This document shows positions 43,572 to 55,413 of a stretch of DNA of 64,000 bases, piece by piece (the first letter of the stretch is position 1; each line of letters starts with the position of its first letter). A program made the translations under genes and the position numbers. Below the pieces are notes generated by a model. The model searched no databases, was not told where the DNA came from, and saw only the letters and a program-made list of their open reading frames with translations. Source of the stretch: Cheiracanthium punctorium (taxonomy: Eukaryota; Arthropoda; Arachnida; Araneae; Cheiracanthiidae); NCBI GenBank assembly GCA_038373885.1, contig JAWZYV010010236.1:248001-312000 (forward strand), read 5' to 3'.

Positions 43572-45366
43572 AGGGTCATTCAGTGATGACTGACATTACA
43601 ATTTTACTACATTTGTAACCTTTGAAGTTCACCAGTGGCTTGAACTATATATATTTATTTATTTAAAATTGATCAAGAGTATCATAAATAAGTACTATAC
43701 TGTTATCTATTCTCATTATAAAAAATCTTTTTTTCTTTTTTTAAATAAAAGGAAATCAAAAAACGTGACTGATGTTACACAGATGTAACCAATAACTTCA
43801 ATACCAATAACTTCAATACCAATAAACCAATAACTTCAAGACCGTTCCTGTGCGCCATGGAAATTCGTAAACATAGATGTTTGAACGAAAAGAATATTTT
43901 TCCGGCATCCGTTTAGCTATAACTCGCCTTCTGTACCGTTCAACCGTTTGCTATGAAAATACCGTTCAACCGATTTATGAAAATTGGTACACACAGATAT
44001 TTGAGCACGGAGAATACTTTTACGCTATCAGTTTTGCTATGACTTGCATCTAGATGCCGATACAGCGCACCAACTTCAAAGCCGTTCGACTAATCACCTT
44101 AAAAATTGGTATACATACACATTTGAGCAGACAGAATATTTTTTTAGTATTCATTCGGCTGTACTCATCTTTTGATGGCACTGCAGCCAGGGCCTGATTT
44201 CCGGGAGGGCATTTGGGGCTAGCGCTCGGGCCTCCAACAAAAAGGGGCCACGCAAATTGTTCGTTAAGTTTAAAAATTTGTAAATTTTGAAAGGAGTTTC
44301 GAAAGAGGGTAACCTAAGGAAATTTTTGACAAGGGCCCCCAACTCGGCAAATCTGCCCCTGTGTGCAGCACTTTATTATTTTAACACGCCACTAGATAGC
44401 ACTTCAGCAATCAACTTTTTGATCGTTCAACTAACCGCTCGGAAAATTTGTATACATACACATTTGAACACAATATTTTTGCGTTATCCATTTTTCTTAA
44501 CTCGCCCTTTGTGGCGCTTTAGCGTATTATTGCTTTTAATTTGCCACTAGATGGCGATGCAGCGTAACGTGACCGTTAAACTGCTTCTATGAAGATTGGT
44601 ACACATGGAAATTTGAACATGAAAAGATTTTGATGCTACCCATTTTGCAAATAATTCGACAGTTGATGGCGCTGCTCCGAATCATCTTTTTCACTCTTCA
44701 AACGATCGCCATGAAATTCTTTATACATAATTGTTGAACACAGATAATATTTATCCAATATCAATTTTGCTATATCTTTTTATTATGATAAATAGTAATT
44801 ATATTAAAGCGTAATATAAAAAAAGAATCCATTCATTCCCGTGCGAAGAACGGGCCCGACAGCTAGTATATATATATATAAAGAACATAGTATCTCCTCC
44901 TTTTTTTGTAGTACACAGTAATTATTAAGTTTGTGTTGTTAGGGCAAAGTTGCACCCAGACAGCACATAAGCTTAAATCAAGCTTGACATTTCTTTGAAT
45001 TTGATGTATTAATACAAGCTTGACAGTTTAATTCATTTAAAGCTTGAAGCAAGCTTGGAGATTACCAAAAAATGAGTCAGCAAATATTTTCCTGCCGAAT
45101 TTAAGTCATTTGAACTGTCAAGCTTGAATACAACTTGATGACTGCTTGATTTGGAAAGGCACATCAACATAACAAATAATTTATCATCAGTCATAAATGT
45201 ACTTGATCATAGAATTTAAAAAAAAAGATTCCATATTTCCAAATATTGAAGTTCTTCAAAATAAAATACAAATATACTACAAAATTGATTTCAAAATCAG
45301 TCGTTTGTCTCGATTTTTGCCAATATTGCCCAACAGCAGCAGGAAGAAAACAACTCCACTCCACTC

Positions 45367-45436
45367 GTGACGTCACTTCTGGTCGCGGCCCGTGACGTCA
45401 TCCGGCCCCGCCCCCCCTGAGACGTCACTTCCGCCG
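45367..45436. promoter_or_regulatory. CRE/ETS motif cluster, unit E
   Basis: Full CREs at 45368-45375 and 45393-45400, and GACGTCACTTCCG from 45421. Confidence 0.55.
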
Positions 45437-45474
45437 CACGAAACGCGCCGCTTACTACTACCGTTTGATCGACA

Positions 45475-45560
45475 GCCCCGCGATGAGGCCCGAACCCGGG
45501 ACCTTCACACTTCAGCCGTTACCATTCTGATTGCCTTGTCCACTCGGCCATGGTGGGGCC
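45475..45560 (-). repeat. tRNA-derived SINE head, unit E
   Basis: Minus-strand A-box-like and B-box-like pair, almost identical to unit B. Confidence 0.6.
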
Positions 45561-47490
45561 GGTCATTATTGAAGCAATAGAGTACTGAACCATTCAAAAC
45601 AGCATTGTTCATTTCAACAAAGCATCGGCGGCCCCGCGATGGATTGTGCATCTATCTTTCACAACAATGGAAGCCTTATGTAGATGAAGTAAGCGTGTAT
45701 TGAGTGGCCCGCCGTGGCCTCTGCGTTGGGTGATCTCTCTCTCTCTACTCGTGAATCGGTTGTCTGGGGTTCTTGTCCAGTGTGCACCCCAACTGCAATT
45801 TAGGGTGGAGTGTAGAATGTTTATGTGTATTATTATAATGTGGAATGTTTGAGTGTGCGATATACATGATGATGCCATGAATGCATGAATGTGTAATACA
45901 TTGGATTGGGAACATCGAACACCGGATTGCGGGCAGGTGGTGGGGGCATCACAGCCACTTGCCTTGTGCGCTCGGACATTCGCTGCGAGCCTGCGCGAGC
46001 GCTCGAGTGCAGGGGATGACGGTTGTGACGACTGCCGTCATCGCGATCGGTCAGTTCGGAACTTGCGTCCGAGGCTCAAAAGTCGGCCAAGATGAGGTGG
46101 CGTTCCTGTTGTCGTGGACGGCAGGCCCGAAACTTGGATCTGGCCCGCTTCCCTGGTGCAGTGCTGGAAATGAAAAGTTCCCGTCCTCACGGCTAGCAGG
46201 AATGTCCCAAGATTGGAGCCCGAATGTCAGAGATTGTGATCACAAAAGATGATCACAAAATGGGAAATAAATAAAAGCAATAGGAATAAAAGAAACAGAT
46301 ACAAATTAACAGCAAAGCGATCATGGATTATTTGTTGTAGTGGATTGTCCATAATAGATGATTAATGGTCGATTTGCTATTAGATAGATACAAACAATAC
46401 AAATTAATACTAGCTGAATAAACTATCTCAAAGAAAAAGGTCTTGCTTATGTTGGTCGTAGTGGGCTAAAGCTCGGATCTGGCCGGTTGGATGGAACCAG
46501 GGATCATCCCCGTGCTGGAAAGGAAGAGTTCTGTTTGGCCAATGTCAGCTGGACTGACGAATGATTGGCAGTCGATTGGCCGCAAACGACTGACCAAGCC
46601 GACCAAACTGACCGAAACGATCCAGCGAATTATGGGTGTCACAAGACAACTACAAACCACGCAGATGCCATGGGGGCTTTTTTTTCTTCTTTTGTTTCGA
46701 ATTTTATATGAGGAGAAGTATATTTAAATTGTTACAGTGACACCTCTGATAGTGCGTCACTTCCGCAAAAATTAAATGGAAATTGAGAAATATCACTCTA
46801 CTTTAAAAATACAATAAAAACTCTGTAATTTGTTCCTCTGGCACTGATCACTCTTCTTAATAAATTTAAAAAATGGTACTTTACTTTTTTCTAAATTCAA
46901 ACATCTGATAACCAGAACATTTTATGAAATCAATCCTAAAAGTACATTCAAGCAATTTTTTTTATTGATATCATTAATTTAATACTTTAATTCAAAATAA
47001 GTACTGTACATCCGTTTCATTTTCTTTCCTGTTACTTAATTTAGTTTAAATATTTACTTTCGTTAATTACTTTTCAATCTAGGTTCATTAAGAAAAAAAT
47101 AAAACTTTTTTATGTGCCTCAATAAAAATAGATAAATCAATGTCTGTGCCACTGCTAATGAATTGTTCACTTAACCGATCTGCCTTGATTTTGAAGTAAA
47201 TTCGCAAAATACAGGGTGGTCCTGAACTATATGCCAAAAATGTAAAGGGTGCTAGAGAGGATTAAGACTGTTCAGAATTACAAAGCAATGCGGGGTCGAA
47301 AATGTTGTCTTCTTGTGCCTGCTAATAATCACTTTGGAAGAAGTGTTGAACTTTCCGGCCATCGTTTTTTAAAAGCGAACGACTTTTTTACAGAAATCAC
47401 TTGTAACTAAAATTGATAATTTGCAAATTCTGTTTATTTTCTTTGATAAAAGTCTCGGAGAAAAGCTTATTGTTTTTTATACTTGATTAA

Positions 47491-47939
47491 CCCTTTAACG
47501 CGCAGTGTTCCCGCTCTGGGAACACCAAACTCTGACGTTTTGACTGTTGCCAGTCACGAAGAATAGATTTGATTTCTATAAAAAATAGTTGCGGTGACAG
47601 AGCTCCACGAGAATCCTCTATTTTTTAGCACGGCCTTTCCCGTAACAAAAATGGTCAGGATTATTTTTAACAGCACTGACATCTGCTGAAAAATGGAAGA
47701 ATGCGAGGAACAGCTGAATAGATTGCCCGATGCTGAATATCTATATCTACCCGATGCTGATTGTCTTCACGCAGCTGGCTGTGCCCGCGCACAGCCAGCT
47801 GTCGTCAAAAAAGGGGGTCTCTCGATCTGTGGCACGCGATGAACGTTTCGAATCGTCCGCCATCTTGCTGGTCGTTATGTCGAGCGATGGCAACGGCTGC
47901 CCTTTTTTCAGCATTGGGAAATGGTTGCGCCTCAAAGGG
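47491..47939 (+). mobile_element. TTAA-flanked MITE (piggyBac-like ends), unit E
   Basis: Terminal inverted repeats CCCTTTAACGCGCA and CCCTTTGAGGCGCA (reverse complement of the right end), both flanked by TTAA (47487-47490 and 47940-47943). TTAA duplication is the hallmark of piggyBac. It is 449 bp with no transposase. The left arm of its central palindrome is largely replaced in this copy. Confidence 0.75.
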
Positions 47940-48649
47940 TTAAAGCAAATAGATTTTATTATGGCGAACTCAGAATGCATAAAGAATATGAGGATGAGTC
48001 CTCTCGTAGCAGAGGGGAAAAATAAGGCAGAGGCAGAAGTAATCTAAGAATGAGGACAAAGAATGAAACAGTCCGAAAGTTTTAAATACTTTTTTTTTAA
48101 TTTAAGTTTTAAAAATATGTTTGTATAGTTGCTTATGTGTAAGAATGCAGTTTCATAAATAACGAAGCAAACAATATTTTTTAGCACTTTTTTCTTGTCT
48201 ATCAAAATATTGTACTTACCACCTCTCTTAACGATCGCTTTTTCGAGGAATTGAGAGTGGTCGCACCCTAGAAGTTCCACTGTAAATGTATATTCTGGTA
48301 TAATTTGGTTCATTGCATTTCGAATTTCATACTGTTTGGCCCTCTGATTCAGATATATATATTCTTTTTCCTATGGGCTATGTCATTTTTGCAGTAATAT
48401 TCATTATTTTTTACTTATTAATTATCTATTTATAAATTAATTAATAAGTAAAGCACAATTTATGCAATATTTTGTATATGTATCTTCTATATATATAAAA
48501 ATGAATGTTTGTGTGTGTGTATGTATGTATGTGGGTGTGTGCGACATTGAAAAACTCCAAACCGTTTGACCGATCGCCATGAAATTTGGTACACTTAAGT
48601 CTTTTCTCACGGATGAGGTTTTTATGCTATCCATTTTACTCTAGCTCGC

Positions 48650-48857
48650 CGCTAGGTGGCGCGGCAGAACGTCGAATACTATTCAACCGCTTGCTATGAA
48701 AATACCGTTTAACTTATCTTAACGAAAATTGGTACGAATGAATATTTGAACAAGGAGAATATTTTTATGCAATCCATTTTGATATAACTTGCCGCTAGGT
48801 GGCGCTGAAGAGTGTCGAATTCTATTCCGTTGGACCGCTTGCTATGAAAATACCATT
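48650..48857 (+). repeat. ~148-bp repeats, two copies left, unit E
   Basis: CCGCTAGGTGGCGCG and CCGCTAGGTGGCGCT cores about 142 bp apart. The third monomer stops at ACCATT (48857), where the transposase remnant begins. Confidence 0.7.
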
Positions 48858-48928
48858 GCAGATGCTTCAGTGACTATTTTAACTATTCGTTCTGTAGATT
48901 GAGTATGGCAGGGAATCCTGTGATAGCA
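48858..48928 (-). pseudogene. 71-bp remnant of the transposase C-terminal region (unit E)
   Basis: GCAGATGCTTC...CTGTGATAGCA matches 25486-25555 of unit B with a few substitutions and a 1-base gap. It joins ~148-bp repeat sequence on the left and an inverted element end on the right. Confidence 0.75.
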
Positions 48929-50109
48929 CTGATACACAGATGTGATACACAGATGTAACATCCGTCACGTTTTTTGATTTCCCTTTATTTAAAAAAAGAT
49001 TTTTTATATTGAGAATGGATAACAGTATAGTACTTATTTATGATACTCTTGATCAATTTTAAATAAATAAATATATATATTTCAAGCCACTGGTGAACTT
49101 CAAAGGTTACAAATGTAGTAAAATTGTACGGTCAGTCACCATGGAATGACCCCATAGCGGTACGCATTAAAACTGAAAGCCACTGCAATTGAATTGAGAA
49201 ACGATTTGATTTAGCCACGTGGTCGGGTCTTACCATTTGGGAACTTGCTACTTGCGGAAGGAGGGATGGTAGAATGAAACAGGAGACGGAAAAATATTAG
49301 GAATGTCTCTTTGTCTATAGTAATATTACGGTTCTATAAATGGTTCCCTACTTACTTAAAGGTGAAATCAGAGGATCTGGGTCATAAAATATCGCATCGC
49401 ACTAATCACTACTGAATACTTATACTATTCAGTAATTATCAATTTCTAATTTGTACATTTTTGCACTCATCACTACTTACTACTACTTGCTTCTAGTAGT
49501 TGTACTATTTACTATTGAATACTCAAAGTTAAGTAATCATCACACCAGTTATTTTATATTGAAGAAAAACAATTATTTTGAGTCAAAAATCAAGCCAAAA
49601 TTTCCGCACGTTTCGAGAGTTCCACCCCGTTGTGGAAATACTAAGTTTTAAAAATTAAAATTTTAAATTACTATTCTTGTAATCTCATTTCAAGAATAAT
49701 AATTGATCACCTTTTCCGCATAAGTATATTCTGATAAGCAATAATCCTGTTTTCTCCATGGACGAGCAAAACTTAGTCATATTCCCCCTTTTTTTTTAAA
49801 TTCAACCGCCATGCGGCAGTATTAACTTTTAAAATTAAATTTTTTTATTATTTTTCCCTTTATCTTCATACTGTAGAACATCTTTTCCGCGTAGGTAGGT
49901 TCTGATTAACCGTATTTTGTTTTCACCATATAAAATCAAATTTTACTCTTTTTTTCCTTTTTTTAGGAAATTAAACCCCCTTGCGGCAGCATTAAATTTT
50001 AAATTTAAATTTTTTAGTTATTTTTCCCTTTATCTCCATATTACAGAACATCTTTTCCGCATAGGTAGGTTTTGAAATTCCGAAAAAAGTTTTTTTCGAT
50101 CCACCCTAA
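48929..50109 (-). mobile_element. Inverted, internally replaced derivative of the hAT-like element (unit E)
   Basis: Bases from ~48945 to ~49143 are the reverse complement of ~27665-27870 (region upstream of the transposase start). Bases ~49680-50109 are the reverse complement of the element's other end, finishing TTTTTTTCGATCCACCCTAA. Between them ~540 bp (49144-49680) match nothing else in the window and have no convincing ORF. This looks like a non-autonomous relative with both ends kept and the gene replaced, in the opposite orientation to the other units. Confidence 0.6.
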
Positions 50110-52172
50110 TGGATATATGAACATGGAGAATATTTTTACGCTATCCGTTTTGCTATAACTTGCCGCAAAATGGCGCTGCAGTGCATCAACTTCTATACCA
50201 TTCAACCAATCGTCATAAAAAATTTTATACTCACACATTTGAGTAAGCAGAATATATTCTAACTATTCATTTAGCTGTTACTCAGTACTAGATGGCACTG
50301 CAGCGCATTATTACTTTAACTCGTCATTAGATGGCAATGCAGCGCACCAACTTCTTGACCGGACAATTGATCGCTATGAAAATTGATATACATAGCTACT
50401 TGAACACGGATAATATTTTCGTGTTACCCATTTTGCTATAAACAGCTACTCCATTGTGCTGTAGCACATCATTACCTTAACTTGCCAATACCTGGCGCAG
50501 CGGCATATAAAGACTGTTCAACTGATCGCTATGAAAACTGGTATAGATAGATATTTGAACACGGAGAATATTTTAGCGTTATCCATTTTGCTATAACTTC
50601 CCACTAGATGTCACTTCAAACCAATAACTTCAAGACCGTTCAACTGTGCGCCATGGAAATTCGTAAACATAGATGTTTGAACGAAAAGAATATTTTTCCG
50701 GCATCCGTTTAGCTATAACTCGCCTTCTGTACCGTTCAACCGTTTGCTATGAAAATACCGTTCAACCGATTTATGAAAATTGGTACACACAGATATTTGA
50801 GCACGGAGAATACTTTTACGCTATCAGTTTTGCTATGACTTGCATCTAGATGCCGATACAGCGCACCAACTTCAAAGCCGTTCGACTAATCACCTTAAAA
50901 ATTGGTATACATACACATTTGAGCAGACAGAATATTTTTTTAGTATTCATTCGGCTGTACTCATCTTTTGATGGCACTGCAGCCAGGGCCTGATTTCCGG
51001 GAGGGCATTTGGGGCTAGCGCTCGGGCCTCCAACAAAAAGGGGCCACGCAAATTGTTCGTTAAGTTTAAAAATTTGTAAATTTTGAAAGGAGTTTTGAAA
51101 GAGGGTAACCTAAGGAAATTTTTGACAAGGGCCCCCAACTCGGCAAATCTGCCCCTGTGTGCAGCACTTTATTATTTTAACACGGCACTAGATAGCACTT
51201 CAGCAATCAACTTTTTGATCGTTCAACTAACCGCTCTGAAAATTGGTATACATACATATTTGAACACAATATTTTTGCGTTATCCATTTTTCTTAACTCG
51301 CCCTTTGTGGCGCTTTAGCGTATTATTGCTTTTAATTTGCCACTAGATGGCGATGCAGCGTATCGTGACCGTTAAACTGCTTCTATGAAGATTGGTACAC
51401 ATGGAAATTTGAACATGAAAAGATTTTGATGCTACCCATTTTGCAAAAACTTCGACAGTTGAGGGTTCTGCTCCGAATCATCTTCTTCACCGTTCAAACA
51501 ATCGCCATGAAATTCTTTATGCATAATTGTTGAACACAGGTAATATTTATCCAATATCAATTCTGCTATATCTTTTTATTATGATAAATATTAATTATAT
51601 TAAAGCGTAATATAAAAAAAGAATCCATTCATTCCCGTGCGAAGAACGGGCCAGACAGCTAGTATATATATATATATATATATATATAATGAACATAGTA
51701 TCTCCTCCTTTTTTGTAGTACACAGTAATTATTAAGTTTGTGTTGTTAGGGCAAAGTTACACCCAGACAGCACATAAGCTTAAATCAAGCTTGACATTTC
51801 TTTGAATTTGATGTATTAATACAAGCTTGACAGTTTAATTCATTTTAATCCTGAAGCAAGCTTGGAGAATACCAAAAAATGAGTCAGCAAATATTTTCCT
51901 GCCGAATTTAAGTCATTTGAACTGTCAAGCTTGAATACAACTTGATGACTGCTTGATTTGGAAAGCCACATCCACATAACAAATAATTTATCATCAGTCA
52001 TAAATGTACTCGATCATAGAATTTTTAAAAAAAGATTCTATATTTCCAAATATTGAAGTTCTTCAAAATAAAATACAAATATACTACAAAATTGATTTCA
52101 AAATCAGTCGTTTGTCTCGATTTGGCCAATATTGCCCAACAGCAGCAGGAAGAAAACAACTCCACTCCACTC

Positions 52173-52240
52173 GTGACGTCACTTCCGGTCGCGGCCCGTG
52201 ACGTCATACGGCCACACCCCCCTGAGACGTCACTTCCGCC
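52173..52240. promoter_or_regulatory. CRE/ETS motif cluster, unit F
   Basis: Full CREs at 52174-52181 and 52199-52206, and a third composite from about 52225. As in unit A, the first CRE is followed by an unmutated ACTTCCGG. Confidence 0.55.
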
Positions 52241-52279
52241 GCACGAAACGCGCCGCTTACTACTACCGTTTGATCGACA

Positions 52280-52365
52280 GCCCCGCGATGAGGCCCGAAC
52301 CCGGGACCTTCACACTTCAGCCGTTACCATTCTGATTGCCCTGTCCACTCGGCCATGGTGGGGCC
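52280..52365 (-). repeat. tRNA-derived SINE head, unit F
   Basis: Minus-strand A-box-like and B-box-like pair. Like unit A it reads ...CAGGGCAATCAG where the inner units read ...CAAGGCAATCAG. Confidence 0.6.
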
Positions 52366-53983
52366 GGTCATTATTGAAGCAATAGAGTACTGAACCATTC
52401 AAAACAGCATTGTTCATTTCAACAAAGCATCGGCGCTTGCATCGGATTGTGCATCTATCTTTCACAACAATGGAAGCCTTATGTAGATGAAGTAAGCGTG
52501 TATTGAGTGGCCCGCCGTGGCCTCTGCGTTGGGTGATCTCTCTCTCTCTACTCGTGAATCGGTTGTCTGGGGTTCTTGTCCAGTGTGCACCCCAACTGCA
52601 ATTTAGGGTGGAGTGTAGAATGTTTATGTGTATTATTATAATGTGGAATGTTTGAGTGTGCGATATACATGATGATGCCATGAATGCATGAATGTGTAAT
52701 ACATTGGATTGGGAACATCGAACACCGGATTGCGGGCAGGTGGTGGGGGCATCACAGCCACTTGCCTTGTGCGCTCGGACATTCGCTGCGAGCCTGCGCG
52801 AGCGCTCGAGTGCAGGGGATGACGGTTGTGACGACTGCCGTCATCGCGATCGGTCAGTTCGGAACTTGCGTCCGAGGCTCAAAAGTCGGCCAAGATGAGG
52901 TGGCGTTCCTGTTGTCGTGGACGGCAGGCCCGAAACTTGGATCTGGCCCGCTTCCCTGGTGCAGTGCTGGAAATGAAAAGTTCCCGTCCTCACGGCTAGC
53001 AGGAATGTCCCAAGATTGGAGCCGGATATCCGAAATTCTGAATGAAGATGATCACAAAATGGGAAATAAACAAACGCAATAGGAATAAAAGAAACAGATA
53101 CAAATTAACAGCAAAGCGATCATGGATTATTTGTTGTAGTGGATTGTCCATAATAGATGATTAATGGTCGATTTGCTATTAGATAGATACAAACAATACA
53201 AATTAATACTAGCTGAATAAACTATCTCAAAGAAAAAGGTCTTGCTTATGTTGGTCGTAGTGGGCTAAAGCTCGGATCTGGCCGGTTGGATGGAACCAGG
53301 GATCATCCCCGTGCTGGAAAGGAAGAGTTCTGTTTGGCCAATGTCAGCTGGACTGACGAGTGATTGGCAGTCGATTGGCCGCAAACGACTGACCGAAACG
53401 ATCCAGCGAATTATGGGTGTCACAAGACAACTGCAAACCACGCAGATGCCATGGGGGCTTTTTTTTCTTCTTTTGTTTCGAATTTTGTATGAGGAGAAGT
53501 ATATTTAAATTGTTACAGTGACACCTCTGATAGTGCGTCACTTCCGCAAAAATTAAATGGAAATTGAGAAATATCACTCTACTTTAAAAATACAATAAAA
53601 ACTCTGTAATTTGTTCCTCTGGCACTGATCACTCTTCTTACTAAATTTAAAAAATGGTACTTTACTTTTTTCTAAATTCAAACATCTGATAACCAGAACA
53701 TATTATGAAATCAATCCTAAAAGTACATTCAAGCAATTTTTTTTTGGATATCATTAATTTAATACTTTAATTCAAAATAAGTACTGTACATCCGTTTCAT
53801 TTTCTTTCCTGTTACTTAATTTAATTTAAATATTTACTTTCGTTAATTACTTTTCAATCTATGTTAATCAAGAAAAAAATAAAACTTTTTTATGTGCCTG
53901 AATAAAAATGAATGTCTGTGCCACTGCTAATGAATTGTTCACTTTACCGATCTGCCTTGATTTTGAAGTAATGGCGCAAAATA

Positions 53984-54952
53984 CAGGGTGGTCTTGAACT
54001 ATATGCCAAAAATGTGAAGGGTGGTAGAGGGGATTAAGACGGTTCAGAATTACAAAGCAATGCGGGGTCGAAAATGTTGTCTTCTTGTGCCTGGTAATAA
54101 TCACTTTGGAAGAAGTGTTGAACTTTCCGGCCATCGTTTTTTAAAAGCGAACGACTTTTTTACAGAAATCACTTGTAACTAAAATTGATAATTTGCAAAT
54201 TCTGTTTCGTTTCTTTGATAAAAGTCTCGGAGAAAAGCTTATTGTTTTTGGAACTTGATTAACCCTTTAACGCGCAGTGTTCCCGCTCTGGGAACACCAA
54301 ACTCTGACGTTTTGACTGTTGACAGTCACGAAGAATTGATTGGATTTATATAAAAATGGTTGTGGGTTACATAGCTCCACGGGTATCCTTTACTTTTTAG
54401 CACGTTATTTCCCGTAAAAAAATGGTCACTATTCTTTTTAACAGCACTGACATCTGCTGAAAAATGGAAGAATGCAAGAACAGCTAGGATTAGTTGGATA
54501 GGCTAGGTTGGAGGATAGATTGCCCAATGCTGGAAAAAGGGCAGCCGTTGCCGTCGCTCGACTTAACGACCAGCAAGATGGCAGACGATCGAAACGTTCA
54601 TCGCGTGCCACAGATCTAGAGACCCTTTCTTGACGCAGCTGGCTGTGCTACACAGCCAGCTGTCGTCAAAAAAGTGTCTCTATATCTGTGGCACGCGATG
54701 AACGTTTCGGTCGTCCGCCATCTTGCTGGTCGTTAATTCGAACGATGGCAACGGCTGCCCTTTTTCCAGCATTGGGAAAGGGTTGCGCCTCAAAGGGTTA
54801 AGAATTTAGACCAATAGTTCTTCCAAAGTGATTATGAACAGGTACATGAGGACACCATTATTGACCTCACATTGCTGTGTGATTCTGGACCGTCTTGGTT
54901 CCCTTTGCCACCCTTTACATTTTTGACTTATAGTTTAGGACCACCCTAAATA
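53984..54952. mobile_element. Foldback element with ~140-bp terminal inverted repeats (unit F and flank)
   Basis: The left arm from 53984 (AGGGTGGTC(T/C)TGAACTATA) is mirrored by the right arm 54815-54952, which ends TATAGTTTAGGACCACCCT. The arms align over ~130-140 bp with scattered differences, including the shared AATCACTTTGGAAGAA segment. This is the only complete copy here; the other units keep only part of the left arm. It hosts the TTAA MITE. Confidence 0.68.
54263..54797 (+). mobile_element. TTAA-flanked MITE with central foldback, unit F
   Basis: Same ends and same insertion position as in unit E, TTAA at 54259-54262 and 54798-54801. A palindrome with ~125-bp arms occupies about 54522-54779, centred near 54650 on CAGCTGGCTGTG/CACAGCCAGCTG. 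It is nested inside the foldback element 53984-54952. Confidence 0.78.
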
Positions 54953-55094
54953 TGTAATATGAAGGGCGGGCACTGGTCCTTTGTGTTGTAATCTGGCCGA
55001 AGATACGGTATTCCGCGGGGCGCTGGGGTATCCCCAATTTTCGTGCCTGTGGCTGTCGTACGTATTAAAATAAGTACTCCAGGTTTAGAACATA
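54953..55094. other. Short unique segment between foldback element and Tc1 relic
   Basis: ~140 bp, moderately GC-rich (CGCGGGGCGCTGGGGTATCC near 55014). No ORF or known element recognised. Confidence 0.5.
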
Positions 55095-55413
55095 CAGTGG
55101 ATGGCCAAGTTATATAGTCAAATGAGTTTTATGAAGTGAATTTATTTTACTCAAACTTTTCAAAAAAAAATTGTAGTTTTAAACCATTTATCTGAATCAT
55201 TTTCGCTACCAAGAATTTTTTTTCTACATTATACTACTAAGTTGATAGCACGTAAGCAATTAATAATTTGGAAATGGCAACATTGTATAGGGAGACAATT
55301 CTTTGGCGTTTAGTGAATGCGACACGAAGTCACGCAAGACTATATTATTGTATTTTTACTGAAGAAAACTGCTTTGATTAGAGGTATGTTTCAATGTTTA
55401 TTTTAATGACTAT

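Larger units (their letters stand above)
36907..44866 (+). repeat. Tandem array unit D
   Basis: Full 7960-bp unit, closest to C by the shared VCQLHAN variant in the dead transposase. It has all the internal-type markers of B and C. Confidence 0.93.
39811..44866 (+). mobile_element. Non-autonomous Helitron-like element, unit D
   Basis: TC start at 39811, hairpin and CTAG at 44863-44866. Same internal order as unit B. Confidence 0.72.
44867..51662 (+). repeat. Tandem array unit E (hybrid and rearranged)
   Basis: A 6796-bp unit. Its left part to about 46670 carries internal-type variants. From about 46988 onward it carries edge-type variants and retains the TTAA MITE that B-D lack. Inside its Helitron the dead transposase is replaced by a 71-bp remnant plus an inverted, different derivative of the same element (48929-50109). 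Confidence 0.9.
48483..51662 (+). mobile_element. Shortened Helitron-like element, unit E
   Basis: TC start at 48483 and CTAG at 51659-51662 with the usual hairpin, but only 3.2 kb long. Two ~148-bp repeats remain at the left. Then follow a transposase remnant, an inverted element derivative (48929-50109) and a right half with extra diverged repeats (50110-50620) before it rejoins the common sequence. Confidence 0.7.
51663..54801 (+). repeat. Partial tandem array unit F (right edge)
   Basis: Partial right-edge unit containing the foldback hairpin, CRE/ETS block, SINE head, GC-rich block and AT-rich spacer. Homology with unit E stops at the right TTAA of the nested MITE (54798-54801 against 47940-47943). 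It shares edge-type variants with unit A: CGCTTGCATCGG near 52434 and the absence of the 12-bp expansion near 53390. Confidence 0.88.

Noticed and set aside
1..54801. Whole array as an assembly artefact
   Set aside because: Possible for near-identical 8-kb units, but unit-specific differences, distinct insertions in A and E, and the edge/inner pattern argue for a real array. Copy number remains unproven without reads.
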